From NCBI GenBank assembly GCA_015065005.1, contig SVRE01000013.1:1-40294 (forward strand): a DNA stretch of 40,294 nucleotides. The letters are read 5' to 3'. The position numbers were made by a program, and so were the translations under genes. Of the stretch, positions 14,399-23,367 are shown piece by piece (the first letter of the stretch is position 1; the number at the start of each line of letters is the position of its first letter). This stretch comes from Oscillospiraceae bacterium (lineage in GTDB: Bacteria; Bacillota; Clostridia; Oscillospirales; CAG-272). The notes beneath the pieces were generated by a model. The model made no database searches and had not been told where the DNA came from. It saw nothing but the letters and a program-made list of their open reading frames with translations.

Positions 14399-15573
14399 TG
14401 AGTAATTTTGTAAGCAAGCTTAAGAGCTTTAAATGGAAAAAATATATAAATTACGTGGCAATTTCCATTGTAATTTTAGTGTTTGGCGGACTATCCTTAG
14501 CAGGCGGTCTTCCCGCATCAACAGTCTATTTACTTGAAAAAATCGCAATCAGCATTATCCTTGCAGTTTCCCTTAGCCTTGTTGTAGGCTTTCTTGGTGA
14601 ATTGTCCCTTGGCCACGCAGGATTTATGTGCGTTGGCGCATATCTTGGCGGTAAGGTGGCAGCCATGCTTGCCAAAACCGCAATCGGAGATGTTGGAAAG
14701 GGTATTTTAGTTCTTATTATTGCACTTATTGTAGGTGGCGCTTGTGCAGGCCTTTGCGGATTTATCGTTGGCTTGCCTGCCCTTCGCTTAAAGGGTGACT
14801 ATCTTGCAATTGTAACCCTTGCTTTTGGCGAAATCGTTAAGGTTTTGTTCCAGAACTCAAGTGCAGAAAGCTTTGGCGGTCCTATTGGACTTTCAACTCC
14901 AAGATTTGACAAGAAATATCTGTTTATAATTGGATTTTTAGTTGTTTTGCTTACCTTGGCGGTAATTCAAAATCTTATAAAGAGTAAGCACGGACGTGCC
15001 ATAACCGCTATCCGTGATAACGAAATTGCTGCAAAATCAACAGGCATCAATGTAACAAAATATAAGCTGACAGGCTTTATAATTGCCGCTGTTTTTGCCG
15101 GCTTGGCAGGTGTTATCTTCAGCTACAGCCAGAATAATATTTCCAGCGCAACCTTTGACTACAACTATTCTATTGAAATTTTGGTTATGGTTGTTCTTGG
15201 CGGTATGGGTAACATAAACGGTTCAATTATTTCAGCAACACTTATCACATTTTTGAATGTTCAGCTTCAGAACGTTCTTAAGGGTGACCTTGCAGTGCTT
15301 AAGGACCTTCTCTATGCGCTTATTCTTATCCTTCTCGTTATTTACAATAACGCACCTGCACTTAAGAATTTCCGTGAAAAATACAACCTTGGCAACCTTT
15401 GGCACAAGATATTCAAGCCAAAGCACGACCCTGCAAACGCACGTGATGACGCAGCCAGATGGGACGTTGTTCCTACAAAGATTTCAATGGACGAGGTGCT
15501 TTCCACTGACGTTTTAATTGATACAACAGGAGACAACAGCGCAGATATCGGTGAAAGAGGAGGAAACAAGTAA
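14398..15573 (+). CDS. livM: Branched-chain amino-acid-type ABC permease LivM
   Basis: The 391-residue permease is the partner of LivH. Recognisable blocks are LVVGFLGELSLGHAGFMCVG, LPALRLKGDYLAIVTLAFGE, the coupling loop AITAIRDNEIAAKSTGINVT, and LVMVVLGGMGNINGSI. It has about ten membrane segments and a hydrophilic N-terminus (SKLKSFKWKKY). After the last membrane segment comes a ~75-residue hydrophilic tail, rich in Asp (for example DVLIDTTGDNSADIGERGG), longer than in usual LivM. The stop overlaps the livG start as TAATG. Assignment is firm; the role of the tail is unknown. Confidence 0.92.
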   Translation: MSNFVSKLKSFKWKKYINYVAISIVILVFGGLSLAGGLPASTVYLLEKIAISIILAVSLSLVVGFLGELSLGHAGFMCVGAYLGGKVAAMLAKTAIGDVGKGILVLIIALIVGGACAGLCGFIVGLPALRLKGDYLAIVTLAFGEIVKVLFQNSSAESFGGPIGLSTPRFDKKYLFIIGFLVVLLTLAVIQNLIKSKHGRAITAIRDNEIAAKSTGINVTKYKLTGFIIAAVFAGLAGVIFSYSQNNISSATFDYNYSIEILVMVVLGGMGNINGSIISATLITFLNVQLQNVLKGDLAVLKDLLYALILILLVIYNNAPALKNFREKYNLGNLWHKIFKPKHDPANARDDAARWDVVPTKISMDEVLSTDVLIDTTGDNSADIGERGGNK

Positions 15574-16421
15574 TGGCAAAGCTTATTGATAATGTTAAGA
15601 ATTTTGTTAGTACAAAAATCCTCAAAAAAACTCACAAAAGAGAAAATATCAAGAGCGACTATGTTCTTGAAACAAAAAACCTCGGTATTTCCTTCGGCGG
15701 TCTTAAGGCTGCGCAAAATATCAACCTTAAAATAAAGAAGAATGAAATATACGGTCTTATCGGCCCAAACGGTGCGGGTAAGACAACTGTATTCAACCTT
15801 TTAACAGGCGTTTACCAGCCCACAGAGGGAACATTTTATCTCTGCGGTGAGGAGCTGACAGGCTTGCCACAGGACAAAATCAACCACAAGGGTATTGCAA
15901 GAACCTTCCAGAACATCCGTTTGTTTAATAATATGACGGTTGTAAGAAATGTAATGGTTGGCCTTGCAAATCAGCCTGAGTACAAATGCAGTCTTTTGGA
16001 AAGCTTACTGCGCTTGCCACGCCACTTCAAAAATGAAAAGGCAATGAGGCAAAGGGCAAAGGAGCTTTTGCGCATTTTCGACCTGGAGGATGAAAGAAAC
16101 AACCTTGCCTGCAACTTGCCATACGGTAAGCAAAGAAAGCTTGAAATTGCAAGAGCTTTAGCTACCAACCCAAAGCTTTTGCTGCTTGATGAGCCTGCGG
16201 CAGGTATGAACCCTAACGAAACTGAGGACCTTGTAAACACTATTAAAACTATCCGTGACCAATTTGATATGACTATCTTATTAATTGAGCACGATATGAA
16301 GTTTGTGTCCGGCCTTTGCGACAGGATTACAGTTCTTAATTTCGGCACTGTGCTTGCAGAGGGTGATACAAAAACGGCACTTAATGACCCTGAGGTTATT
16401 AAGGCATATATAGGAGGTTAA
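15573..16421 (+). CDS. livG: Branched-chain amino-acid-type ABC ATPase LivG
   Basis: The 282-residue ATPase has Walker A GPNGAGKT at residues 64-71, the Q-loop in RTFQNIRLFNNM, a signature region LPYGKQRKLEIARAL, Walker B LLLLDEP, and the LivG-specific AGMNPNE. The signature is YGKQR rather than LSGGQ, as is common in LivG. A basic ~30-residue N-terminal extension (KNFVSTKILKKTHKRENI) precedes the usual start of the domain. GGAGGAAACA precedes the ATG, which overlaps the livM stop. It drives import together with LivF, on the cytoplasmic face. Confidence 0.93.
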   Translation: MAKLIDNVKNFVSTKILKKTHKRENIKSDYVLETKNLGISFGGLKAAQNINLKIKKNEIYGLIGPNGAGKTTVFNLLTGVYQPTEGTFYLCGEELTGLPQDKINHKGIARTFQNIRLFNNMTVVRNVMVGLANQPEYKCSLLESLLRLPRHFKNEKAMRQRAKELLRIFDLEDERNNLACNLPYGKQRKLEIARALATNPKLLLLDEPAAGMNPNETEDLVNTIKTIRDQFDMTILLIEHDMKFVSGLCDRITVLNFGTVLAEGDTKTALNDPEVIKAYIGG

Positions 16422-16425
16422 TGCT

Positions 16426-17136
16426 ATGGCAATTTTAGAGGTTCACGACCTTGAGGTGTATTATGGCGTTATCAGAGCCTTAAAGGGCATTAGCTTCGAG
16501 GTAAATGAGGGTGAGATTGTTACGCTTATCGGTGCAAACGGTGCGGGCAAAACAACTACAATGCAAAGCGTTGTTGGCCTTATTCCCAAAAAATCCGGCT
16601 CCGTAATATTTGACGGTAACGATATTACAAAAACACCTTGCCACAAAATCGTACATTTAGGTATGACACAGGTGCCTGAGGGACGCCGCATTTTCCAAGA
16701 GCTGTCAGTTTATGATAACCTCTTGATGGGTGCGTACTCAATGAAGGACCAGTCCGGCTTCAAAAACGATTTGGAAGCAATTTACACACGTTTTCCAAGA
16801 CTTGCTGAAAGAAAAAACCAAATCGCAGGTACTCTTTCAGGAGGTGAGCAGCAAATGCTTGCCATGGGTAGAGCCATTATGAGCCATCCAAAGCTTTTAA
16901 TGCTTGATGAGCCGTCAATGGGCTTGTCTCCCCTTTTGGTCGACCAGGTGTTTGAAATTATCAAGGACATTAACAAGGACGGAACTACCATTTTGTTAGT
17001 TGAGCAAAATGCAGGTAAGTCACTTGCTATCTCTGACAGAGCCTACGTTCTTGAAAACGGCAGCATTGTTCTTTCCGGCACAGGCAGCGAGCTTGCCTCC
17101 AGCGAAATGGTACGCAAAGCTTACTTAGGCGGCTAA
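16426..17136 (+). CDS. livF: Branched-chain amino-acid-type ABC ATPase LivF
   Basis: The 236-residue ATPase is of normal LivF length. It has Walker A GANGAGKT, Q-loop segment TQVPEGRRIFQELSVYDNLL, signature LSGGEQQMLAMGRA, and Walker B LLMLDEPSMGLSP. The VPEGRRIF block is diagnostic for LivF. AGGAGGTTAATGCT precedes the start, 4 bp after livG. It is the last gene of the operon, and an intrinsic terminator follows 17 bp on. Confidence 0.94.
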   Translation: MAILEVHDLEVYYGVIRALKGISFEVNEGEIVTLIGANGAGKTTTMQSVVGLIPKKSGSVIFDGNDITKTPCHKIVHLGMTQVPEGRRIFQELSVYDNLLMGAYSMKDQSGFKNDLEAIYTRFPRLAERKNQIAGTLSGGEQQMLAMGRAIMSHPKLLMLDEPSMGLSPLLVDQVFEIIKDINKDGTTILLVEQNAGKSLAISDRAYVLENGSIVLSGTGSELASSEMVRKAYLGG

Positions 17137-17153
17137 AAAAATATAATAATGAT

Positions 17154-17183
17154 AAAATCGGGATGCCTAGCATCCCGATTTTT
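17154..17183 (+). terminator. liv operon terminator
   Basis: A 13-bp stem AAAATCGGGATGC/GCATCCCGATTTT with a 3-nt loop is followed by further T residues. Confidence 0.88.
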
Positions 17184-17308
17184 CTTTTATAATAATATGC
17201 ATATTGCGAAAAGAGGAGAGAAATAAATCGCATATTGCATATTATTTTGGTCAAAAGCACTTGCTTGAACACCTCCAAAACGGTTTAGCAGCGCCTTTTA
17301 AGCATTAG

Positions 17309-20116
17309 TTAAATAAATCTTTTTCTGAAAACGAACCAGATAAGTGCAAATGTACCGCCGCCAAACAAGACAACTGTACCTGTCACCGTGCCAACAATAG
17401 CACCTGTGCTTACACCTGTCTTCGGCTCTTCAGACGGTATTGTCAAGCTGTCACAGCTTAAGCACTCACCGTTTACACCGTAGGTATGGGTTGCCATGCG
17501 CTTTGCCCCACATTCATTACACTCGCCGTCACAGGCATTTTCGTACACGTGTCCGCCAATTTCTCTGCTTTCACCGCAATTATTGCAGCTTGTATCACAT
17601 CCGTTATCATATTGGTGCTTGCCTATTTTCTCATCCTTTTCAGCTCCGCACAATATACATTTTGGCTTTTCCTCACAGCCACTCGGTACAAATTCGTGCT
17701 CTGTTACGCGCTCTGCACCGCAGCTATCGCAATCAACATCACAGGCATTTTCGTACACGTGTCCGCCAATTTCTCTGCCTTCGCCGCAGGTTTCGCAGCT
17801 TGCATCACAGTCATTAGCATATTTGTGTCCCTTTGGTTCAGCTCCGTATTCCAAGCCGCATTCTGTGCAAACTGCCTTGCTTGTACAGGTTGTCACACCG
17901 TTTTCGTGGCTACCTGTGTCGATAATTTCGCCACAACAAGCAAAAACGCGGTTGTGAATCAACTCATTATCTTCACTTTGAACATACTTTGTTTCTGTAG
18001 TCTTGTGATTTTTGCTGGCTGTTTCACCGTATGGCTTTTCGCAACGCCTACATATTGCCTTTTCTATACAGCTTGCTTCTCCGCCTGTATGGTTGCTTTC
18101 ATCAACCTCACCGTATGCGGAATTGCAATAGTCGCATACTGCAAGATTTGTACAGTTCGCTTCTCCGCCTGTATGAACGTCTGCACCTAAAGAATAGTCA
18201 CACACTCCGCACTTTATTGTATGCTTTGCAGAATCGTCTTTTGAAGGAGTATATGTGTAATCTCTATGCGCTTGGTAGTTAAATTCTTCCTTGCACATTT
18301 CACAGTAATTATAATGCACACTATCATTTGATTTAATTATGGATTCACCGTGCGAAACAATTATATCACACTCAAATGCACTATTTTCTGTTTGAAACAC
18401 ATATTCGTTTCCGCTTTCATCCAAGAAAATTTTTTGACATCCGTTTACATTACCTAAGCAGCTATTAATGTCAATGTAAGCATGGCTTTCTGCGCTTATA
18501 AACATTTCGCAATTTATGAATCTGCCGCCATTCAACGTAATGCTTATGGTTTCTGTCGTGTCTTCGTATAAGTTGAAGATGCTGTATTTTTCTTTAAATT
18601 CCGCAGAATTAATTGTAATAGTTGAATTTCGGTAAACGCAGAATGTTCCGCTGTATCCGGTAAAGCTGCCGCCGTTTATCGTTGCCGTTGCGCAATCGTC
18701 AGAATCCACACCGATTAAATCTAAAAGTCCTATATAATTTCCGCTTTCAATAATTAAATTACCTCTTACAGAAACGGTCGTATAGTTAACCCTCTCACCT
18801 TGCAAAACACCCGTGCCGCCTGCACTTGTATCACAAACGGTTAAGGTTGCCCCCTTACCTACTTCAATCCACTCTACCGCTGTTAATTCGTATCCGTTCA
18901 GGTCTAATACAACATTACAATCAGTCAAAATGGCTGTACTACTCGCGTAGCTGTTATTACGCAAAATGACTTTAGCATTTTCAAGTTCACTTGCTTTTTC
19001 AAGAGCAGTTACGATATATGCAATGTACTGCTTTGTTGTGCCGTCATCTATTTCCGCCTCGATTTTCCGCTGACAAACAGGACAGTTTCCGTCCTCACCA
19101 AGCGTATGGTTCTCACTTGGGCTCTGCTCTGTTGTATCTCCGCAGGTACATGTGCCCCAGTGACATATAACATCGCTGGACATGTAGTCAAAATTATGCT
19201 CCTTATGCTCGACAACGGATGTTACATTGCTTATTTGCATCATATTTGCCATGATAAGTCCGTCTTCATTTGCAAAGGCATAGCCGCTTGGCAAAAGGTC
19301 AATTGCAAGCACACGTGTGCCATATGGATTATTAACTGTGATTTTTGAATAGCTGCCGCTGTGAATGTTTAAATTGTTGTCATATTCTTCCGTGTGTATG
19401 TTTACCTTAAATTCCGCCTCAGCCACATTGTTTATCAAATCTATCTTAGCTTTTTCTCCAACAACGATTACTTGGTTATAGCTGGTTGTAAATAAGCAGT
19501 CCTTTATTAAAAGCGTGCCGGTGTTATAAACAGCAAGTCCGCTTTTAACGATTTTTACTCCGCTAAGCTCCAGCTTTCCTGAAACAGAGGATGCTACGAC
19601 TGTATTATCATAGATGCTACCGCTTTTATCTTCACTTGAATCCACAACGGTCATATTAATGTCGGGAGCCAGCTGAAACCTCACTCCCCTTAGCTCAAAG
19701 CCCGCCAAATCAAGTGTTGTGTCCGCTTTACTTACCATAAGGGTAACATTTGTGCATTCAACATTCCCTGTAAGAGTTACCGTGCCGCCCTTTTCCGCTA
19801 TTGCATCAAGTGCGTTTTCAAGCTTAAAATAGCCTTTGCTCTCGCCGCTTACAGAATGGATAAGTGTATATGATGAATTGCAGTCAACACACATGCCCTC
19901 TGCGTTAACATTATGCTCTGATATGTTGTCTACGTAATCACATTCTGTGCAATACCTGCCGTGACTTGCCTCGTCTATCAGCACAGTCTCTCCAAACGTA
20001 TGCTCGTGAATTTCCTCAGCCCCTATGGTTGTAACAAAACCGCCAATCACCCCAAGGAGCAGGACTGCGAAAATCGCCACTGTTATTTTAAATAATCTTA
20101 CCAATCTGTTATCCAT
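17309..20116 (-). CDS. Membrane-anchored surface protein with extracellular CxxC repeats
   Basis: The 935-residue protein has an N-terminal membrane signal (residues ~8-32). Next come short CxxC elements (GRYCTECDYVD, GMCVDCN) and a long region rich in short beta strands with N/G turns (GGTVTLTGNVECTN, LDLAGFELRG, TINGGSFTG), which looks like a right-handed beta-helix. The C-terminal third holds repeated Cys-rich modules, for example HVYENACDVDCDSCGAERV, each with two CxxC-type pairs and His. It ends with EEPKTGVSTGAIVGTVTG, a membrane segment and FRKRF, so it is anchored with the bulk outside. AAGGAGGATATT precedes the start. It is last in a minus-strand unit with the 901-residue protein. 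Function is unknown; adhesion or metal binding is possible. Confidence 0.75.
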   Translation of the reverse strand: MDNRLVRLFKITVAIFAVLLLGVIGGFVTTIGAEEIHEHTFGETVLIDEASHGRYCTECDYVDNISEHNVNAEGMCVDCNSSYTLIHSVSGESKGYFKLENALDAIAEKGGTVTLTGNVECTNVTLMVSKADTTLDLAGFELRGVRFQLAPDINMTVVDSSEDKSGSIYDNTVVASSVSGKLELSGVKIVKSGLAVYNTGTLLIKDCLFTTSYNQVIVVGEKAKIDLINNVAEAEFKVNIHTEEYDNNLNIHSGSYSKITVNNPYGTRVLAIDLLPSGYAFANEDGLIMANMMQISNVTSVVEHKEHNFDYMSSDVICHWGTCTCGDTTEQSPSENHTLGEDGNCPVCQRKIEAEIDDGTTKQYIAYIVTALEKASELENAKVILRNNSYASSTAILTDCNVVLDLNGYELTAVEWIEVGKGATLTVCDTSAGGTGVLQGERVNYTTVSVRGNLIIESGNYIGLLDLIGVDSDDCATATINGGSFTGYSGTFCVYRNSTITINSAEFKEKYSIFNLYEDTTETISITLNGGRFINCEMFISAESHAYIDINSCLGNVNGCQKIFLDESGNEYVFQTENSAFECDIIVSHGESIIKSNDSVHYNYCEMCKEEFNYQAHRDYTYTPSKDDSAKHTIKCGVCDYSLGADVHTGGEANCTNLAVCDYCNSAYGEVDESNHTGGEASCIEKAICRRCEKPYGETASKNHKTTETKYVQSEDNELIHNRVFACCGEIIDTGSHENGVTTCTSKAVCTECGLEYGAEPKGHKYANDCDASCETCGEGREIGGHVYENACDVDCDSCGAERVTEHEFVPSGCEEKPKCILCGAEKDEKIGKHQYDNGCDTSCNNCGESREIGGHVYENACDGECNECGAKRMATHTYGVNGECLSCDSLTIPSEEPKTGVSTGAIVGTVTGTVVLFGGGTFALIWFVFRKRFI
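17529..17778 (-). repeat. 40-bp direct repeat inside the Cys-rich gene
   Basis: Two identical 40-bp stretches lie at 17529-17568 and 17739-17778, 210 bp apart. They encode the same Cys-module segment (REIGGHVYENACD). Exact identity at the DNA level suggests recent duplication or gene conversion of a module. Confidence 0.8.
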
Positions 20117-20182
20117 AATATCCTCCTTTAAGCCATATCAACGTAATGGGCACTTAAGTTTTAGCCCATTATCTTTTTTGGC

Positions 20183-22888
20183 TTAAGCTCCCAGTGATTT
20201 TTTCTTTAAAATGAGCCAAGCCGCCGCTATTGCTATTGCAGCCAAGCCCGCGCCCGAGCCTATGATTATACCTACGGCTGCGCCTGTTGACAATCCCGTT
20301 GCAGGTTCGATTTCACAGTATTCTGTGTTACCGCACTTTGTACAAACTCGTGCCTTTTTGCCGCTTTCTTCCCTTGTTTCATATTCGATTGTTTGCCATT
20401 CCGTAAAGCTGTGAGCCTCCTTGGAAATTTCACCGCGGCACACAATACATTCAAAATAGTGGCTATCCTTTGTTATTGTGTAGCCCGCCTGTAAGGTGTG
20501 ACCAAGGGTATCACAGGAAACCTCTCCGACAACGTCTAATTTCTTGCTTTCGCTGTATCCGCATACGGTACAGCCTCTTTTTGCCTCACCCGCTAAAGTG
20601 TTTGTAGATTTTTTAACTGTTTTCCATTCTGTAAAGGTATGTTCGCTCTCATTCTGCTTTGCACCGCATACCTCACACTCAAAGGAATGGCTGTCGGATT
20701 CGATTATGTAGCTTGATTTTAAGCTGTGACCCTTCGCTAAATATTCTCCGCCGCAAGCTGTACACTCTGTATTCTCTGTGCAGCTTGGCTTGCTTGTGCT
20801 TTGTGCGTGGTCGCATTTTTCCCATTTTGCATAAAGTGTGACAATTCCTGTTACATCAAATGGCAATGTTACTTTATTTTTAAACGCACTGTCTGTATAC
20901 CAGCCATCTAAAATAAAGCCCTTCCTTGTTGTTTTTTCAATCTCGGTAAGCTTATCTGTAATCACATTTTCTATCGCTGTACCACCGTTGGTATCGAAGC
21001 AAATCTTTTTGGATACATCAAAGCCATTTGTTCTTAATATTGTTTCATCCTCAAATTCAACCCTGACATAGAAATATCCGTCACCCAAGGTGCCAAGAGT
21101 TTTTTCGTTCTCGCCCTCAAGCTCCGTTAAGCTGCTCTTTTGTATCGTAATTACTGCAGAAAAATCATTCTCACAGTTTTCAAGCTCCAGGTCAACATCA
21201 TAATGGTCATCGGAAACAAAGATATATTTTCCGTTAATCAAGACAAGGTCAATTTCAAGCCCGTCAGCATTAGCCACGTCAAGAACTACCGTACCGTCAA
21301 AGCTCTTGCTTGGGGTCACTGTCAAGATGTAACCGCGATAAAGCTCAAGCTCAATGTCTATCTCATTGTAAGCACCGTCTGCATGCCATGCGCCGTCTTG
21401 ATAATAGCCATCATTTATATCTTCAATACAAACGGTTTTATTTTCGTTATCGTAGATTGCTGCTCCGTTTACTATATTGTAGGTTGATTCTCCATTTGTA
21501 AGCTTAAATTCAGCCTCTATTTCTGTTTCCGCATCACGTGAGACCACATAAACTACAAAGTAGTCTTCGTTTAAGCTATATTTGTTATCAACCGCCTCTA
21601 TTATTGTATTGTCACTTATTCTCATAACCTGGCATTCTTCTGCATTTTCTGCAATTATTTCAAGGCTTGCATTATCAAACGGAACTTCAAGTAAGAAAAT
21701 AAGAGCACCATTCAGTGTTTCCCATTTTTCTCCGTTGTAAATGCCAACCTCAATCTGCACAGGGTATATCTCTTTCTTCTCTTCGTTATAGTTCTTATCC
21801 GGAACAACAGAAACTGTTTTCCCGTCTCTTTCTACATATATCTCAACATTATAAATAGATGTTTCTGCAAATATTTCAAAATCTACAAAATTGCTCTCTG
21901 TTAGCTCATAGTAGTAAATTCCATTTTCATCACGGTTAAATTGCTCTGTGCTGTTGTAATGACCAACATCGCCCTCAAAGTCATTGGGTGTTTTAATTTT
22001 TAAAACGTCCCCATAGCTTGCTCTAAAGGCAAGATTTATATACCCTTCTGCACCATTCCATTTTCCATCCTCGTAGGTTCCGTAATACACATAGGCAGAT
22101 ATTGGGTCCTTCTTCTCTTCTATAACGGCATACTCATTTTCACCCTTTTGAGCAAAATACCATTTATAGTCTTGTACATCACTGTCCTTATTTGTTTTAA
22201 CTGTGGGGTCAATCTCTGTCGGCTCAGAGCTGATGGCATATTCCATTTCAAACATATTACTCCACAAGGTTGTTCCATCCTCGTAAGCTACAAGGACAGC
22301 ATATTGCTTTCCGATTTCATACTCGGTTAAGGTGCTTGCGGTTTCCCCCTCCAGCTTAGTTTTCTGCTTTCGCTTAATCTGTGCATTTACTGTTGGCTTC
22401 TCGCCTCCATCTGTATTTATAAACAATGTATAGCTATCAGGCACCTCTATATCAAATTCAATTTGGTTTTCGGAAATCATTCTGTACTCAGGAAAAATAT
22501 CTGTTTCACCCACAATGTATGGGAAGTTTCCTGCAAAAAAGTCACTAACCACCAAAATATCCCCGGGCTCAAGCTCTATACTGAAATATGTGACAGGTTC
22601 TGTCGCGCCACCTGTCCAGCCATTTTCTGTATAGCCGGAGTCATATTTACCAATTGCGTTTTGGTCAGTTACCTCTGTTATCTCCTCAGCGTAATCATAC
22701 ACATACCATTGGTAGGTAGCGCCTTGCTGGTCGCTTACCTCAATGCTCGGATAAGCGCTGCTTGGCTGTTTTGTAATATATCTTTCCGCATTATCTTCCT
22801 GAGCAAATGCAACAATTGAAAGAACAGGAAGGGCAAGCATAACTGCCATTACTATACATATCATCCTTTTAAGTACTGTGCTCTTCAT
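20183..22888 (-). CDS. Membrane-anchored surface protein with InlB-type and Cys-rich repeats
   Basis: The 901-residue protein has a signal peptide (ICIVMAVMLALPVLSIVAFA, cut before QE). The first ~650 residues are beta-rich modules, each with a YxxGxW-type opening (YTENGWTGGATEPVTYFSIE, EDGKWNGAEGYINLAF, YQDGAWHADGAYNEIDIELE). Then comes one InlB/Flg_new-type repeat (CFDTNGGTAIENV with GFILDGWYTD and LYAKWEKC). Two or three Cys-rich CxxC modules follow (ENTECTACGGEY, SFECEVCGAKQNESEHTF, YFECIVCRGE). The end is TGLSTGAAVGIIIG plus a membrane segment and KKK. The anchor resembles that of the 935-residue protein. AGGAGA lies within the end of the preceding gene, whose stop is 1 bp away, so translation is coupled. 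Function is unknown. Confidence 0.75.
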   Translation of the reverse strand: MKSTVLKRMICIVMAVMLALPVLSIVAFAQEDNAERYITKQPSSAYPSIEVSDQQGATYQWYVYDYAEEITEVTDQNAIGKYDSGYTENGWTGGATEPVTYFSIELEPGDILVVSDFFAGNFPYIVGETDIFPEYRMISENQIEFDIEVPDSYTLFINTDGGEKPTVNAQIKRKQKTKLEGETASTLTEYEIGKQYAVLVAYEDGTTLWSNMFEMEYAISSEPTEIDPTVKTNKDSDVQDYKWYFAQKGENEYAVIEEKKDPISAYVYYGTYEDGKWNGAEGYINLAFRASYGDVLKIKTPNDFEGDVGHYNSTEQFNRDENGIYYYELTESNFVDFEIFAETSIYNVEIYVERDGKTVSVVPDKNYNEEKKEIYPVQIEVGIYNGEKWETLNGALIFLLEVPFDNASLEIIAENAEECQVMRISDNTIIEAVDNKYSLNEDYFVVYVVSRDAETEIEAEFKLTNGESTYNIVNGAAIYDNENKTVCIEDINDGYYQDGAWHADGAYNEIDIELELYRGYILTVTPSKSFDGTVVLDVANADGLEIDLVLINGKYIFVSDDHYDVDLELENCENDFSAVITIQKSSLTELEGENEKTLGTLGDGYFYVRVEFEDETILRTNGFDVSKKICFDTNGGTAIENVITDKLTEIEKTTRKGFILDGWYTDSAFKNKVTLPFDVTGIVTLYAKWEKCDHAQSTSKPSCTENTECTACGGEYLAKGHSLKSSYIIESDSHSFECEVCGAKQNESEHTFTEWKTVKKSTNTLAGEAKRGCTVCGYSESKKLDVVGEVSCDTLGHTLQAGYTITKDSHYFECIVCRGEISKEAHSFTEWQTIEYETREESGKKARVCTKCGNTEYCEIEPATGLSTGAAVGIIIGSGAGLAAIAIAAAWLILKKKSLGA

Positions 22889-22889
22889 A

Positions 22890-23204
22890 TTAATTCTCCT
22901 TTGATACCTTGTTTCGTTTATTAGTACATATACCTATTAATTCTTCACCGAATTTAAAGTGCCTGCAATCAACACAGCACCCCTCGGAAAAGGCGCTTTC
23001 CCCATGCTCACAAATTTCCTGCATCTGGGTAACAAAGGGAAAGCCTTCATTCGTATATACAGGATTGATTTTAAAATCGGGGTAAATCGGTATCGGCTCT
23101 CCCTTATCTCTTTCATACTCTTCATAGTATCCGTATCTTAATTCAAAGGTTCTGCCGAAAATGTTGATTACCTTATAAAGGTCGCCATCCTTTACTTTGT
23201 TCAT
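22890..23204 (-). CDS. Small Cys-containing cytoplasmic protein
   Basis: The 104-residue hydrophilic protein lacks a signal peptide. The N-terminal half reads VINIFGRTFELRYGYYEEYE then PIPIYPDFKINPVYTNEGFP. The C-terminal half has Cys spacing CEHGESAFSEGCCVDC and a final GICTNKR, a likely metal site. It resembles conserved short hypothetical proteins of Firmicutes, but I know no function. A clean AGGAGGAGG precedes the ATG. It is the first gene of the unit with the two giant surface proteins, 1 bp from the next start. The tight coupling hints at a role with those proteins or in their control. Confidence 0.7.
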   Translation of the reverse strand: MNKVKDGDLYKVINIFGRTFELRYGYYEEYERDKGEPIPIYPDFKINPVYTNEGFPFVTQMQEICEHGESAFSEGCCVDCRHFKFGEELIGICTNKRNKVSKEN

Positions 23205-23270
23205 CAGCCTCCTCCTTCCGCCTTGAGAAATTTTACAATCCTATAGCAATTTTTTGCTTTAGGCAAACAG

Positions 23271-23314
23271 AAAATCCCGTGTACTATCACTAAGAACAGT
23301 ATACGGGATTTTTT
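23271..23314 (-). terminator. Terminator between regulator and surface operon
   Basis: A 15-bp stem (AAAATCCCGTGTACT, 23271-23285, against AGTATACGGGATTTT, 23298-23312) has one G-T pair, a 12-nt loop, and T or A runs on both sides. It ends the regulator transcript, so the 104-residue gene needs its own promoter or read-through. Confidence 0.8.
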
Positions 23315-23367
23315 GCCAAAAAAACACCACCCAAAATTTGTTTTTTCGGTCCTATTTTTATGTACTC

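Noticed and set aside
17486..18190. 234-residue plus-strand ORF opposite the Cys-rich surface gene
   Set aside because: It is the antisense image of Cys-rich repeats, with low-complexity Cys/Ala/Phe composition and no ribosome binding site; the minus-strand gene has signal, anchor and module structure.
20144..20171. Terminator between the two giant minus-strand surface genes
   Set aside because: The TAATGGGC/GCCCATTA hairpin has its T run only in the plus orientation, so it would not terminate the minus-strand transcript efficiently.
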